Assembly: GCA_028023455.1 (NCBI GenBank)
Contig: JAQFVV010000072.1
Coordinates: forward strand, 3,864,501 to 3,928,500
Source: Epiperipatus broadwayi
Lineage: Eukaryota > Onychophora > Udeonychophora > Euonychophora > Peripatidae
Reading direction: 5' to 3'
DNA: 64,000 nt
Shown here: positions 13,605 to 24,320 of the stretch, piece by piece
Layout of the letters: every line of letters begins with the position of its first letter
How positions within the stretch are numbered: position 1 is the first letter of the stretch
Translations under genes and position numbers: made by a program
Notes under the pieces: generated by a model
The model's database searches: none
The model's input: only the letters and a program-made list of their open reading frames with translations
What the model was told of the DNA's origin: nothing

Positions 13605-16600
13605 AAATTCCAAAAAAGTTGAATAAAGTATAAATATCTTAGTTTGTGCTATATATTCATGAAAGAAATACAGGCCATAAGACTATGTTTGAATAGGCTA
13701 AGGTTGTCTTCTTTGGAAAAATAGTATTGTTGTATTAGTTTGCATTTGAATAGACTGCCTTGGCGGGAAACTATTTGAAGTTTAATTTTGAATTGCGATT
13801 TAATTATGAATTGGTTTACTTAGTTTAAATATACATATATACACATGTACCTACATCTACAAATATATTGTATTACAATCCCACTTACACATTGAATTAT
13901 ACATTTTTTTAAAGCTATAAATCAATGCCTTATGCCAATAATTTTCTAATACTACTAATAAAACATTTTATTTTAGACAGCAAAGTAATGACTAAAAAGA
14001 GCTTATGATTGTTACAAATCAGGTAAATTGAAAGGCAGACTTGATAAAGACATCAAAGTCAATGATAAATTAACTGAGTCGATGACTCAGAATCAGCACG
14101 AACGTATAGAATATTTTAGAGTACGAAAAAATTTCTGACATATGTAAAAATAATACCGTGAAAGTAAACAGTTAAAAAAAAAAAAAACTATAATAATTAC
14201 TTTTATAGAAATTAAATCTTTTTTTTGCTCAACATTATCAGTGCTATAAAAAGCATTTCAAAAAATGAACGCATTTTTTATTTTAATGCATAATAATAAT
14301 GCGTTCATATTAATTATATAAATATCACAATGCATTGAGTTTCAACCAAAGATGTAGTTATTTCCCCCGTTTTTAATACTCAATGACTCAAAAGAGTGTT
14401 CTTTACATTCAACAATTCACACATACCTCAATTTACTGATCTTTTTTCTCTAGGAATTCACTTTGAATATCATTTAATTACTTTTATAAATTCTTGTACA
14501 TTGCAGATATCAAAATGATAAAAAACACACTTCGTTTACTTTTTACAATATTATTTATCTGATGTTTAATTTTTTTTTTTGTAGAGGATATCTTTTTTTT
14601 AAAAAAATTTTTAAAAATTCTTTTTTTTTTTTTTTTTAAAAGGAGGGGGCAAAAGTGTGAGGGGAGGGGGTTTAAAAATGGAAAATAAAAATGTAACAAT
14701 TATTTATCTAAATATATAAAAATAACGTTCTTCATATATTCTTGTCAAATCGTACTTATTACTCTATACCCATATATATATCATTCTACAATTTCCCCTA
14801 GGTTTCGACCATATTCTGTGCTCATTTTCAAATACTGTTTTCAATTACTTCTACTTTCATATTATTTTACCATAACATGCATTAAAAATATTTGATGTGG
14901 ATATCCAGAGAATTTGATCGAAATGCAATTGGACTTGTAGAATGATATACATATATATATATATATATGTGTGTGTGTGTATGGCTGTTGAAAATTTGGT
15001 TCTGATATAAGACTTGTAAAGAAAATGAATATGTGGGATATAAGTTTTAAAACAATAGATAAGATCATCTTATATTAGATAAAATTTTTGAAAGGCTATC
15101 AGTCTTCAATCATCATATGCAATACATTTTTACTATGGATGTCATGTTATAGATAAATCTGACAAATCATTTTGCAATTTCAGAAGTAATTTTTTAGATC
15201 AACTACCTTGGAGAACAACCAATGATAGTTGAAATATAACAACCACTATGATTAATATATAGTTATTTTAAAATAGGTTAATTTGCAATAAATAACCATA
15301 GCACTAAATACTCACCCCTTGACCATCAAGTGAGGAAATTGTTGTAGTTGCATGGATTGCTGACAAAAAGCTAATGAAACTAAAATTCATGTATACTGTA
15401 GAGCAACAGCATTTTCTTCATGCAACATGGTTCCCAAACTAAAAATTAGTGCACAAGATGATTGGAATTGACACCTCAAACATTTAATTTTTATATATTG
15501 TAATTAATGAATATAAAAAAAGAGGCTCTTTAGTTATTGAATTATTATTTACCTATAATTCACAGTCGTATATTTCCTGACTCCAAGATCTTATTACTTG
15601 CTATTAAATATTCTATCTTAAAAAATTGTATAGTGCAACTAAAAAAATATATGGGGCCTTGTAAAAATATAAACCACTAATTCTGCTTTATTATTTAGGA
15701 CTAGAACAAGTTACAGAATTAATGGTAACTTCTCTTTCTGAAGATGAGTTGAATAATTACACTAAATAGAATACGGCAACCAAATGATAACAGATCGTGA
15801 CTGTTTGCTATTCTCTTAGCATAATTTATGTAAGCATCTTAAAATATTCAAAGCTACAAAATAAACTTTATGTGAGGCCTTCATTCCATTAAGATAAGAT
15901 TAGCATACATATTAAATCAGCTGTGAAAAACAGATTTAGAAATACATAAAAAAAGGATATCGAAGAAAATTGTGATTGGTGTGGGTCAATAATGAAATAG
16001 TTAAATTTGTCATTTAAGAGTTTAATAAAAATGGCAAGATATCAATTGCCATTAATCTTTAAACAAAAATATAATCTTTCATCACCTATTCAAAATTATC
16101 AAGTAATAATCTGGGTATTAATAGATCTATTTAAAAAAAAATAGAAATGGACCTGCTGTCAGATTTATTGGATTCAAAAACATTGGAGGGGGAGGGGTCA
16201 AGCTGTCAGATTTATTGGATTCAGTAAAAGGTGGTGAGTGCAAGATATATATAAGTACATTAGTTGCAGCTCTGAACCCTGATTCTCTCACAGATGATAG
16301 CAAAACCCAGAAAAATACCACCTGATGACCAATGATTTCTCAAGATGACAATAGATGACGCTAAGGTTGAAAAAACTGATCTTGAAAGCATAGAAATAAG
16401 TGAATCTCACTAAATGTCATCAAATATTAAATGAAAGCCATTCCATTCATTTATAAACATTTCAATATAGTATATTGGAATAGTTTATTACCGCTTTTCT
16501 CCAGTGGGGTTTGAAATGTAAGAATATAAATGTTTAACTCAACATGTAATCACCCATAAACTGCAGTTCAACTGTCATTTCCTGTGCTAAAACATCATAT

Positions 16601-17625
16601 TATCTCCAGAATTCATATGATTACTTTTCATTCCTTGGCACAGTTTCAATTTTTTTTTTTTTGGGGGGGGGGGGGTATGACGCTTGTGCATAATTAGGAA
16701 CAGTGACAAAAATGGTGAACACAAAAACTGAAGCTTCATGAATTGCAATTTTGTCCTGACAATTATAGTGCACAAATGCTAATATGAACTCATGCATAGC
16801 ATATCTCTCCAATGCATGTTGAAATGTTTTGCGTTGGATAAGACTACAATCCATTGCTGGCAATGTCATTCTGTGTAGTTGCTTCCCAATATAAAAACTA
16901 ACAAAGCATTAAGAAAAACAAATAGTAGAAGGCTAGAAAGAATGAATAAAAAGATCCAAATCTTCCTTAGTCAGACAACAAACTCAATATAAATTTCAAC
17001 AGAGAAGTGTAAATATCAATAAATAAATAATGTCTATCTGTGCAGAGTAATTACAATTGGAGGGGAAAATACAAATCACAACAAAGTGATTTAACATTTG
17101 GTAATACATTAGATGCTTTGAGATTTCTAAGTCTGTAACTTACCCTTGAATTGAATATTTTAATATACAGTTTGACTTATAATGACAGGGTAACAATGTG
17201 GCATTAGTAAACACTGAACAGAAGGTGAAACATACAAAAGATTGTAACCTTGGCCAACAGAAGAGTGCTGTTCCAAGTTCAGCACTAAATGCAACATTGG
17301 ATCATTTCTTATTTAGATGTCATTATTAACGTTTCAAGAATATCTGGTATGGAATGGAAAGTTTTAAGTATATCTATAAAAGATATTACACATAGAAAAA
17401 TAAAGTTGACTTATTCTTATATTTACATATTTAAATAGACATATTATAAGTGTATTGGAATACTTTAATAAATGATTGGTCATACTCATTAAATAAATAT
17501 TCTTATTTGAAGTGGTTTGTGTCAAAATGGGGAGTATGAAAAATTTGTTATTTATAAATTAATATGCATAAATATAATGTGAAATTTACCAAATCTATTT
17601 TGAATAATAATTTTTTTTTTCATAT
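13605..17625. other. AT-rich stretch, no gene recognised
   Basis: Simple runs only, including a polypurine patch at 14,630-14,680, an AT/GT dinucleotide run at 14,948-14,980 and a G homopolymer at 16,663-16,675. A 22-base phrase (gctgtcagatttattgg and following) is directly repeated near 16,151 and 16,201. I see no promoter, exon or RNA gene. Confidence 0.5.
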
Positions 17626-17717
17626 GTTATAGCATCGGCTGGGACACGAACCCACAACCATCTGCAATCAACTACTTGCTTGCAAGGTGGCTGCGATGAC
17701 CTCTTGGAGAACAACGC
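17616..17717 (-). mobile_element. tRNA-derived short SINE, copy 2
   Basis: The minus strand shows an A-box-like CCAAGAGGTCA, an anticodon arm around CCTTGCAAG, a perfect B-box core GGGTTCGTGTCCC, and then the tail CTATAACATATG with an A run. The tail is shared with the 28.1, 58.8 and 62.9 kb copies. The region before the B box is longer than in a standard tRNA. I infer an ancestral tRNA with a long variable arm or a duplicated segment. Target-site duplications are unclear. Confidence 0.7.
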
Positions 17718-18069
17718 TTGACTATTGAACTGCCTTCTAGTTTTCATGTTCAATAACTTTTTAAAATAAGAACAATTGACTACTTCTTAGAGTTATCCAG
17801 AACAATAACAGTCAGACAGCAAATAGGCTGATTTGAGTTTGCTCTGTAAGCTGATATTGTTTTAAATAATTTCTAAATAAAAAGATCTAAAATATGGTAA
17901 GAATTGTTCACCTTTTTACTGTAAAAAGTTATAGAACATGTCAGCTAGAGGGCAGTTCATTTATTATCTTAAATACATTTGGTAAATTTCACATATATTT
18001 ATTCGATACAAAATATTATTTATCATTATATGTAAATGATGTAGACAAAATGATAGCAACTATCTCAAC

Positions 18070-18174
18070 ACTGTTTTTTCCAGCAAATGCTACCTTGTGA
18101 GTTACCTTTTAGTCATACTGTTAAATGCAGATTTTATCTTTAACTCACACAGTAGCATTTGCTGAAAAAACATG
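18070..18174. repeat. Hairpin, arms of about 34 bp
   Basis: The arm containing TTTTTTCCAGCAAATGCTAC is repeated as its complement about 35 bases downstream (GTAGCATTTGCTGAAAAAAC). It has no coding content. The overlapping 68-codon frame is incidental. Confidence 0.6.
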
Positions 18175-18279
18175 GCATGGGAGAGGTGACTGACATTTTT
18201 TTATTACACGGAAGTTCAAGGATACAATACTATGAATTCATCATTTATCCGTGAATATATTTTCTATACTAAAAATGTA

Positions 18280-18700
18280 ATTTAGAAGGGATTTGAACTC
18301 AGACTTTCAAGCTCTCTATAATTATCTACTCCATTTTATACATTCAATACACATGACCACATACATGTGAAAAAGATAAATGATCTCCAATATATGTATT
18401 TCATGCTGAACCAGCACTCATCAGTTGGTCCAGATCATCATATCCTACACATATATATAATCAGTGCTCAGTTTATTTTAAGGTAGAAAACCTTCATACT
18501 TTAATGGACAAGCTTCAATCTTTTCCATCCTCCAACCATCCATATCATTGAAAATCTAATGATGGAAAATTCAAAGCCCTTGTTGATGCCAATATTGTTG
18601 TTATACACATGTTAACTTTAAGTCACTCTTGAGACCCCTCACATATAGATATTTAATATGTTCATTTAAATACACAGAAGAGAGATTGGCATAATTCAAG
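18280..18700 (-). mobile_element. Family-1 ribozyme repeat, left arm of nested palindrome
   Basis: This copy of the roughly 470-bp family-1 unit has its functional (ribozyme) sense on the minus strand. In that sense it runs through a conserved body (ATCAGATTTTC-like, then CCATTAAAG), the hammerhead, and a tRNA-like terminal segment with a B-box core GAGTTCAAATCCC near 18,290-18,302. Its inverted partner is at 19,690-20,180, with family-2 sequence between them. Confidence 0.8.
18382..18437 (-). ncRNA. Hammerhead ribozyme, type I, family 1
   Basis: On the minus strand the order is stem I 5' strand (GATCT, loop GGA, CCAA), CTGATGA, stem II (GTGCT/AGCAT closing on GGTTC), GAAA, a two-pair stem III (TACATATA), then the stem I 3' strand (TTGG, AGATC). 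The only weakness is a G-U pair at 10.1/11.1 in place of G-C. The predicted cut follows ATA, between plus-strand bases 18390 and 18391. The stem I internal loop lies where natural hammerheads make tertiary contacts with loop II. Activity is untested. Confidence 0.82.
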
Positions 18701-18832
18701 CTAAATATATATTTAAATATATTTTCTATAAAACAGACAAAACTCTCCATACAGTATTGCCACCCTATGCCAACCAGAGTAATCAATGGATGTCAGAAGG
18801 TTTGTCATGAAATCACCATCTAGTGCATACTC

Positions 18833-18891
18833 ATCCAACATCCCCATACTAGTTTCTGACTTGTGGCCTTCATCAGTGAGGAGCATTGGAT
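18833..18891 (-). ncRNA. Hammerhead ribozyme, type I, family 2 (copy A)
   Basis: On the minus strand stem I has an outer helix ATCCAA/TTGGAT, an internal loop TGC/TG and an inner helix TCCTCA/TGGGGA. The core is CTGATGA...GAAA. Stem II is GGC/GTC with loop CACAA, and an A faces an A at 10.1/11.1. Stem III is one C-G pair beyond the core, and the cleavage triplet is GTA. All invariant core bases are present. The non-canonical A-A next to the core could lower activity. Confidence 0.8.
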
Positions 18892-19467
18892 CTGAGAGCA
18901 CTGCGCCTAAATTTTAGGATCTAATGCAATCCTCCAGCAGTCGCCTTTTATCTCTACTTAACTACAAAACTATGAGAATGAAAACAATATTTTCAATCTA
19001 AGCTCAATAGCTTATATAGTCATATGGATCTGAACTCAGTTTAGCGCCATATATTTTGGTGTCTTTGGCTCTTTAAAAACCATAGCCACCACTATCCTAT
19101 TAGGCAGGATTGACGTTAAACCACTAAACATCACAGCACATAACTGTTATTAAACAGCCAAAACTCTCCATACAGTAGTGTCATCCTGTGCTAACCAGAG
19201 TAATCAATGGATGCCAGAAGGTTTGTGCATAAAATCCACATCTACAGACTAATTGGATAATGGTGGCTATGGTTGTTAAAGAGCCAAAGATACCAAAATG
19301 TATGGGTGCTTAACTGAGTTCAGACCCATATGACTATATAAGCTATTGAGCTTAGATTGAAAATATTGTGTTTTCAATTTCATTCTCATAGTTTTGTACT
19401 TAAATAGATAAAAGGTGGCTGCTGGAGGGTTGCATTAGATCCTAAGATCTAGGTGCAGTGCTCTCAG

Positions 19468-19526
19468 ATCCAAGGCTCCTCACTGATGAAGGCCACAAGC
19501 CAGAAATTAATCTGGGGATGTTGGAT
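19468..19526 (+). ncRNA. Hammerhead ribozyme, type I, family 2 (copy C)
   Basis: This has the same fold as copy A, on the opposite strand: ATCCAA...TTGGAT outer helix, TCCTCA...TGGGGA inner helix, CTGATGA at 19483-19489 and GAAA at 19503-19506. Stem III reads TTAATC: a U-A pair replaces the C-G pair of copy A and the cleavage triplet is ATC instead of GTA. Both triplets obey the NUH rule, and the double change keeps pairing. The predicted cut lies between 19512 and 19513. Confidence 0.82.
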
Positions 19527-19689
19527 AAGTGGGCACTAGATGGGGATTTTATGCACAAACCTTCAGGCATCCATTATTTACTCTGGTTGGCACAGGGTGG
19601 CACTATTGTATGGAAAGTTTTGCCTGTTTAATACCAGTTATGTGCTAGCATAAGAGATCGTGATCATGTGAAATATTTTCTATAGTGAA

Positions 19690-20180
19690 AATGTCAGAAG
19701 GGATTTGAAAGTCTGAGTTCAAATCCCTTAAGTTTAAAAAATTATACATTTAGCCTGTATTATGCCCATCCCTCTTCTGTGTATTTAAATGGATATATTA
19801 GGTCCTATATATGAGGGGTCAGATTGACAAAGTCACTATGGGTATGACAACAATATTGGAATCAACAAGGACTATGAATGTTCCATCATCAGATTTTCAA
19901 ATGATACGAATGGTAGAAGAGTTGAAAGGTGAAGAAGATCGAAGCCTGTCCATTAAAGTATGAAGATTTATCTTAATATAAACTGAGCATTGATTAGATA
20001 CATGAGTGGAAGATGATGATCTAGACCAGGTGATGAATACTGGTTCAGCACAAAATATATATATATACTGGAAATCATTTATTTTTTTCACATATACATG
20101 GTCATGTGAATTGACCATATAAGATGGAGTGGATAGTTGTGGGAGCTTGGAAGTCTGAGTTCAAATCCTTCTGGTAACAG
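19690..20180 (+). mobile_element. Family-1 ribozyme repeat, right arm of nested palindrome
   Basis: This inverted partner of the 18.28-18.70 kb copy contains a degenerate hammerhead near 19,994-20,080. There the core reads GTGATGA instead of CTGATGA, and GAAA has become AAAA, so it should be dead. The downstream tRNA-like end is well kept: an A-box-like AGATGGAGTGG at 20122-20132 and a B-box core GAGTTCAAATCC at 20157-20168. At 19,698-19,732 AAGGGATTTGAA and its complement form a small hairpin around the same B-box core. Confidence 0.75.
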
Positions 20181-20430
20181 CCTAAGCATATCCAAATCAT
20201 AAATCTTCAATATGTTGCTAAAACAATCTCTACATATAAAACATTGCTTTCATTTTTCACTCCAGTCTTAAAACTTAATTTTAGGAAAATATAACCTGTT
20301 TTGAAATTTTCATACTCCATTGCCCATATTGCACAAAACTATATAGTTTTATAAATGCAATCACATAATAGCCCAAGCTTATCTACATCATAAATCTTCA
20401 ATCTGTTCTCTAGGCAACCTCCAAATATAG
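20173..20430. repeat. Degenerate direct repeat, two copies
   Basis: A segment of about 46 bp around CATAAATCTTCAAT occurs at about 20,176 and again at about 20,366. It is not coding and its origin is unknown. Confidence 0.45.
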
Positions 20431-20699
20431 TTTTTATGATTTAGAGTGAAAAAAACCAAATAGCAAGCACATAACCATCCTCTACTAACTTATTATTAAA
20501 TTCAACTGGTGAGGGCTTTTATAAAGTAGAATTATTTTTTTATTTGCTTATGAATCTTTTCATTGTTTATTCTGTTAACTGTAGAATGATGTAACCAGTC
20601 CGGTATAAATATGAGTAATGTTACTTTAGCAACCATCATGGTTTACTTATAAAAATTACAAGTATTTGTTTTTGTTGATAGATGTTAGGTCCAGTCAGC

Positions 20700-20764
20700 T
20701 ATAAATTAAACTCTTAAAAAAAATATTTTCTTATAAATTAAACTCTTAAAAAAAATATTTTCTT
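20700..20764. repeat. 38-bp tandem duplication
   Basis: A unit containing AAACTCTTAAAAAAAATATT is present twice in tandem; likely replication slippage. Confidence 0.8.
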
Positions 20765-20837
20765 GGTATATAATGTAAGCAGTCAGTCTTTTCATATTCT
20801 GCTTGGTTAATACATTAATCCTCTATTAATTAGACAT

Positions 20838-22246
20838 GAACAAGACCTCCCTGGGATATTCATACCCGCCCCCTCAATAGATCAATCCCCCACATAGCAT
20901 ACATGGATGACCTGGCTGTTTTTCTCCAATCATAAAAACTAATCCCAAAGCTTGCCAAAATGCTCCATGCTTTTTCTTCTGAGTCGGGACTGATCTTTAA
21001 TTTAAATAAATCCTCGGCATGGAAGATATCCTCTGGGAACATCATCCCCTCTCCTTTTATTGCCATGCCCAAAAATTTCTGGATTTCCCAATCTACAACT
21101 CACCCCTTGCAATGAGAAGAACTATACAGGACTCCCTTCTCCTCTCAATACAAAAAACCATTGATTTGATATGCAAAAGCAATATCCTGGTATTCCCAAG
21201 GATTTCTTATTTCATTCCGATCATTAACTTTTCCCAAAGATTCATCAGAAAGATAAATTCACTATGTGAAGACTTATGTGGAAGGGCAAGACCATGGCCA
21301 TCAGTCCCCATAGGCACACAAAACTCAATGGGCTATCATTGCATTCTGTTATGACATTTTGTTTCCAGCGTACACATAACATCATCCTTAACCTATCTTG
21401 CCATTTTCCGAAAGCATCATGCTTCATTTCTGTTTGTCCTACTGACACCCCTCCCCTACCATGAGGGGTTGGTTGACATCCTTATTGCTAAATATTGCAA
21501 AATTTATCCCTCTACCTAATCAGGTTAACTCACAAAAAATTAAGTACTGGGATGCATACCATCTAATTAATGAAGAAACCCACCCAATCTCATCACTGCT
21601 AACCTTTCCCAATCATTCAATCATTAAAAGATTTAAATGGTGGCACCTAGAGCCAAAATTTTTAAATTTTTTTTGATTAAAATAAACCTGAATGTTCTGC
21701 CCATATGTCATTTTCTGGTCTATCATAGAAAATTCTCATGCTTGGACCCAGTATGCCCTTTATGTAAATGGGATGATGACACAATGACACATCCTGAGCC
21801 ATTGTACCTCACTCCAATGAGCCAGAGACTTTATCACATCCATATACAAAACCTGAGTGCCTCTCCTCACTGGACTGATTTCTAGCATATCTTAAGGGAT
21901 CTTTTTCATCCATAAGATTCATAACCTTTCTGCTGTTTGGCTATTGGTCAACTAGGTGCACTCTCATTTATGTCCATACCTTGCTTGGCCATAAGAAATT
22001 ACTTTTGGCAAAACTTCAGACCATCAGAAACAGAGATGAAAAATTAGCTCCAACATACATCTACAATGCTACATGGAGCTTGTAGCAATGGACAATTTGT
22101 GATTGAACAGTTGATTTTTTTACCCCCAGACCATAGATACTGGGTTATGTAATCTTTTTTTATAGTTTCTGTTAACAACATAACTCTGTTATTGCTATAA
22201 TGTAATTCTTTAGCTCACAATAAAATTTCTTGATAAAAAAAAAAAA
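20838..22246 (+). mobile_element. 5'-truncated LINE (L1-like) with YMDD motif and poly(A) tail
   Basis: The reading frame around 20,864-21,110 gives Ser-Ile-Pro-His-Ile-Ala-Tyr-Met-Asp-Asp-Leu-Ala-Val-Phe. Its Tyr-Met-Asp-Asp (20900-20911) is the reverse transcriptase catalytic motif. Downstream, in shifted frames, come segments like thumb-region LINE sequence (near 21,130-21,290), a Trp-Lys-Gly-Lys stretch near 21,276 and a Cys-Pro-Leu-Cys...His segment near 21,740-21,795. That segment is like the zinc-binding region after the RT of some LINEs. An AATAAA (22219-22224) precedes a 12-base A run. Frameshifts and stops show it is dead. The layout is closest to the L1 group by memory of motifs only. 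Confidence 0.65.
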
Positions 22247-22359
22247 GGTAAGTTTCGTTTTAATTCAAAATCTTATTTTTGCATTGCAAATATATTTTAC
22301 ATTTATTTCGATATTTTTTATTAATAAAAGCAAAACATATTTAATTTTATTTATACTAA

Positions 22360-22376
22360 TGCCCCCCCCCCCCAAG
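22360..22376. repeat. C homopolymer
   Basis: Run of about 12 C in AT-rich surroundings. Confidence 0.7.
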
Positions 22377-22959
22377 CAACCCGTATGCAGTGAATGAACT
22401 CAATGTGAAGGCTCAAACAAACAAGGTTTGTTTTATTTCTTATTAGAAATTAATATTGAAATAAATTTAAAAACCATTTCATTTTTAAAAATTAAATATA
22501 CTCATGTTTAAAGTATTAATTATTGTAAAAAATAATATATAGATTTTTAAAAAAATTGTTTAAACTGAAGGCTACATTAAATACGAGAAATTAAAATTAA
22601 CATTTTAGGCTTGTCATAAATAAATTTAATCTACTTGTAAAAGGGATTAATTTTGCAAAAAACAATAATCAACAATTAATAAATATACATTTTACAAAGC
22701 AACTCTTCTTTATGTATTAATGTTATGGTTTGTCAAAAATAAAATTAATAAAAAATTCCTACTTATCTAGAACGTAATTATATTTGCAGTCAGTGATATA
22801 AAAAGGATAACTTTTAACTAATGTGTGTGTTCTTCTTTTGCAACTTGAAATAAAGCAAGTGAAATCTGCTCTCTCTCACTCTCAAAACATTAAAATTTTA
22901 CTTTAATCTTATTTTAAATATAGACGATTTGTATTTGTCAACTATCCACAATATCTCAT

Positions 22960-23265
22960 ATCACTAATACCCATGCTTTTCATCATCAGATTTTCAATGG
23001 TATGGATGGCTGAAGAGTTGGAGGTTGAAGTAGATTGAAGCCTGTTCATTTGCTATTTTAATATAAACTGAACACTGATTATATATATAAATATGGGATA
23101 TGATAATCTGGATCAACTGATGAGTGCTGGTTTAGCACGAAATACCTATATTGATGATTATTTATCTTTTCTACATGTGTGGTCATGCCTATCAGTGGTA
23201 TGAGATAATGTGGATAGTTGATGGGTACTTGAAAATCTGATTTCAAATCCCCTATATTTAAAATT
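22960..23265 (+). mobile_element. Family-1 ribozyme repeat, single copy
   Basis: This solo copy is in ribozyme sense on the plus strand. It starts in the conserved body (CATCATCAGATTTTCAATGG), passes the intact hammerhead at 23104-23160 and ends in the tRNA-like segment with TTCAAATCCCC. It has no open frame in the ribozyme sense. The 73-codon frame on the opposite strand is incidental. Confidence 0.8.
23104..23160 (+). ncRNA. Hammerhead ribozyme, type I, family 1 (best copy)
   Basis: All parts are canonical. CTGATGA is at 23117-23123 and stem II GTGCT/AGCAC with loop GGTTT at 23124-23138, including the proper G10.1-C11.1. GAAA is at 23139-23142 and stem III TACCTATA at 23143-23150. The inner stem I is ATCAA/TTGAT and the outer stem I TAATC/GATTA, with a TGG bulge on the 5' side. 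Other copies have CCAA/TTGG where this one has TCAA/TTGA, a compensatory pair change. The predicted cut is between 23150 and 23151. Confidence 0.88.
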
Positions 23266-23430
23266 AGGCTCCAGGTATGTGAAGAGTGCATGTATTTCAA
23301 ATATTTAACCTTATTTTATTAAACCCAGGTTCTTCTGAAAATGAATTATAAAACATCTTTTGCCTGTGAAAATATTCATTTTAACATATATATAATACTA
23401 ATAAAATGTTCATTAATTAAAAGACTATTG

Positions 23431-23577
23431 TAATAACAATAAAAATAATAAATATAATGGTAATAAAGTATTATATACAGTCTTTCAAACCGTTTCTAGA
23501 AGTACTTTTGGTTCTGCGAATTGAAAGACTGCACATAGTAGTTTATTACTGTTATATCTATTATTTTTATTATTACT
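23431..23577. repeat. Hairpin (MITE-like)
   Basis: Inverted arms around ACAGTCTTTCAA and TTGAAAGACTG, extending outward through TAATAAA-rich sequence, make a palindrome of about 145 bp with no coding content. Confidence 0.5.
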
Positions 23578-24065
23578 ATTTATTATATATATAAGGTTCA
23601 AGCATATTCTGATTTGTGGTTAATAATGTTAAAGCAAAGGAACAACTAATAATGAGGGTTCCCTTAAAATAATCAAATACCGATGGTTCTTGAGAAGTTT
23701 GAGTATTGGAAGTGTCAGAATTAGAATTGACCCAAGGAACTTATACAAATCATATAAAAAATGGTTCTGTGAGCTAGTATTATCATTATCCACAATTCTG
23801 AATATAACATCTTACATACTAGTTACCCAATGAGCTAAGAGAGGGAACTTAAATGCTCTCATTCACAATATAATAACAATTCAACTACTGCACAATATCT
23901 CCTAATGATATTGTCTGAAATACTTTGTTTTTCAAGTTTGGTATTCATAGCTTCTTTAAATTGCAATCATTTATTACGAATAATGAATATTTCTGTAGTT
24001 AATTTTCATTACATCACTCTCAAGCAAGGGAGGATCTGGTTTCTATTCATTTTTAACAACTTACG

Positions 24066-24320
24066 GAGGGATGTAATCATAAACATATGACCATAGACAT
24101 GTGAAAAAGATGTACAATTCAGACAATGATGAGTGCTGCTTTAGCATAAAATGTGCATCATGGGAATCATATATTTTTTCCACATGTCTTTGGTCATATG
24201 TTTATGGTTACATCCCTCTACAAGATGTTAAAAGTGGATGGAAACCAGTCCCTACCTTACATAAGAGTGATGTAGTGAAAATGACACTACAGAAATATTA
24301 TTCATTACTGGATAATCTCT
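24066..24320 (+). mobile_element. Diverged family-1b repeat with ribozyme relic in a hairpin
   Basis: A left arm (24066-24108, containing ACATATGACCATAGACATGT) is inverted at 24175-24218. Between them lies a hammerhead relic: TGATGA, stem II GTGCT/AGCAT, AAAA in place of GAAA, then TGTGCATC. The sequence after the right arm (ending ATTATTCATTAC) is shared with 63.36-63.45 kb, which defines this branch. Loss of the first core C and of GAAA should inactivate it. Confidence 0.65.

Larger units (their letters stand above)
18733..19655. mobile_element. Family-2 ribozyme repeat, direct-partial-inverted composite
   Basis: A direct copy (18733-~19100) is followed by a partial direct copy of its beginning (about 19150-19250) and a full inverted copy (about 19252-19655). 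Landmarks are AACTCTCCATACAGTA at the outer end, CAATGGATG, the hammerhead, and a segment with TAGCTTATATAG. Two copies carry hammerhead motifs on opposite strands. The block sits inside a family-1 inverted pair. No open frame is shared between the copies, so the unit is non-coding. Confidence 0.8.

Noticed and set aside
19994-20080. Hammerhead in the right arm of the nested palindrome
   Set aside because: The core reads GTGATGA and AAAA replaces GAAA; structure partly present but inactive, so not listed as a ribozyme.
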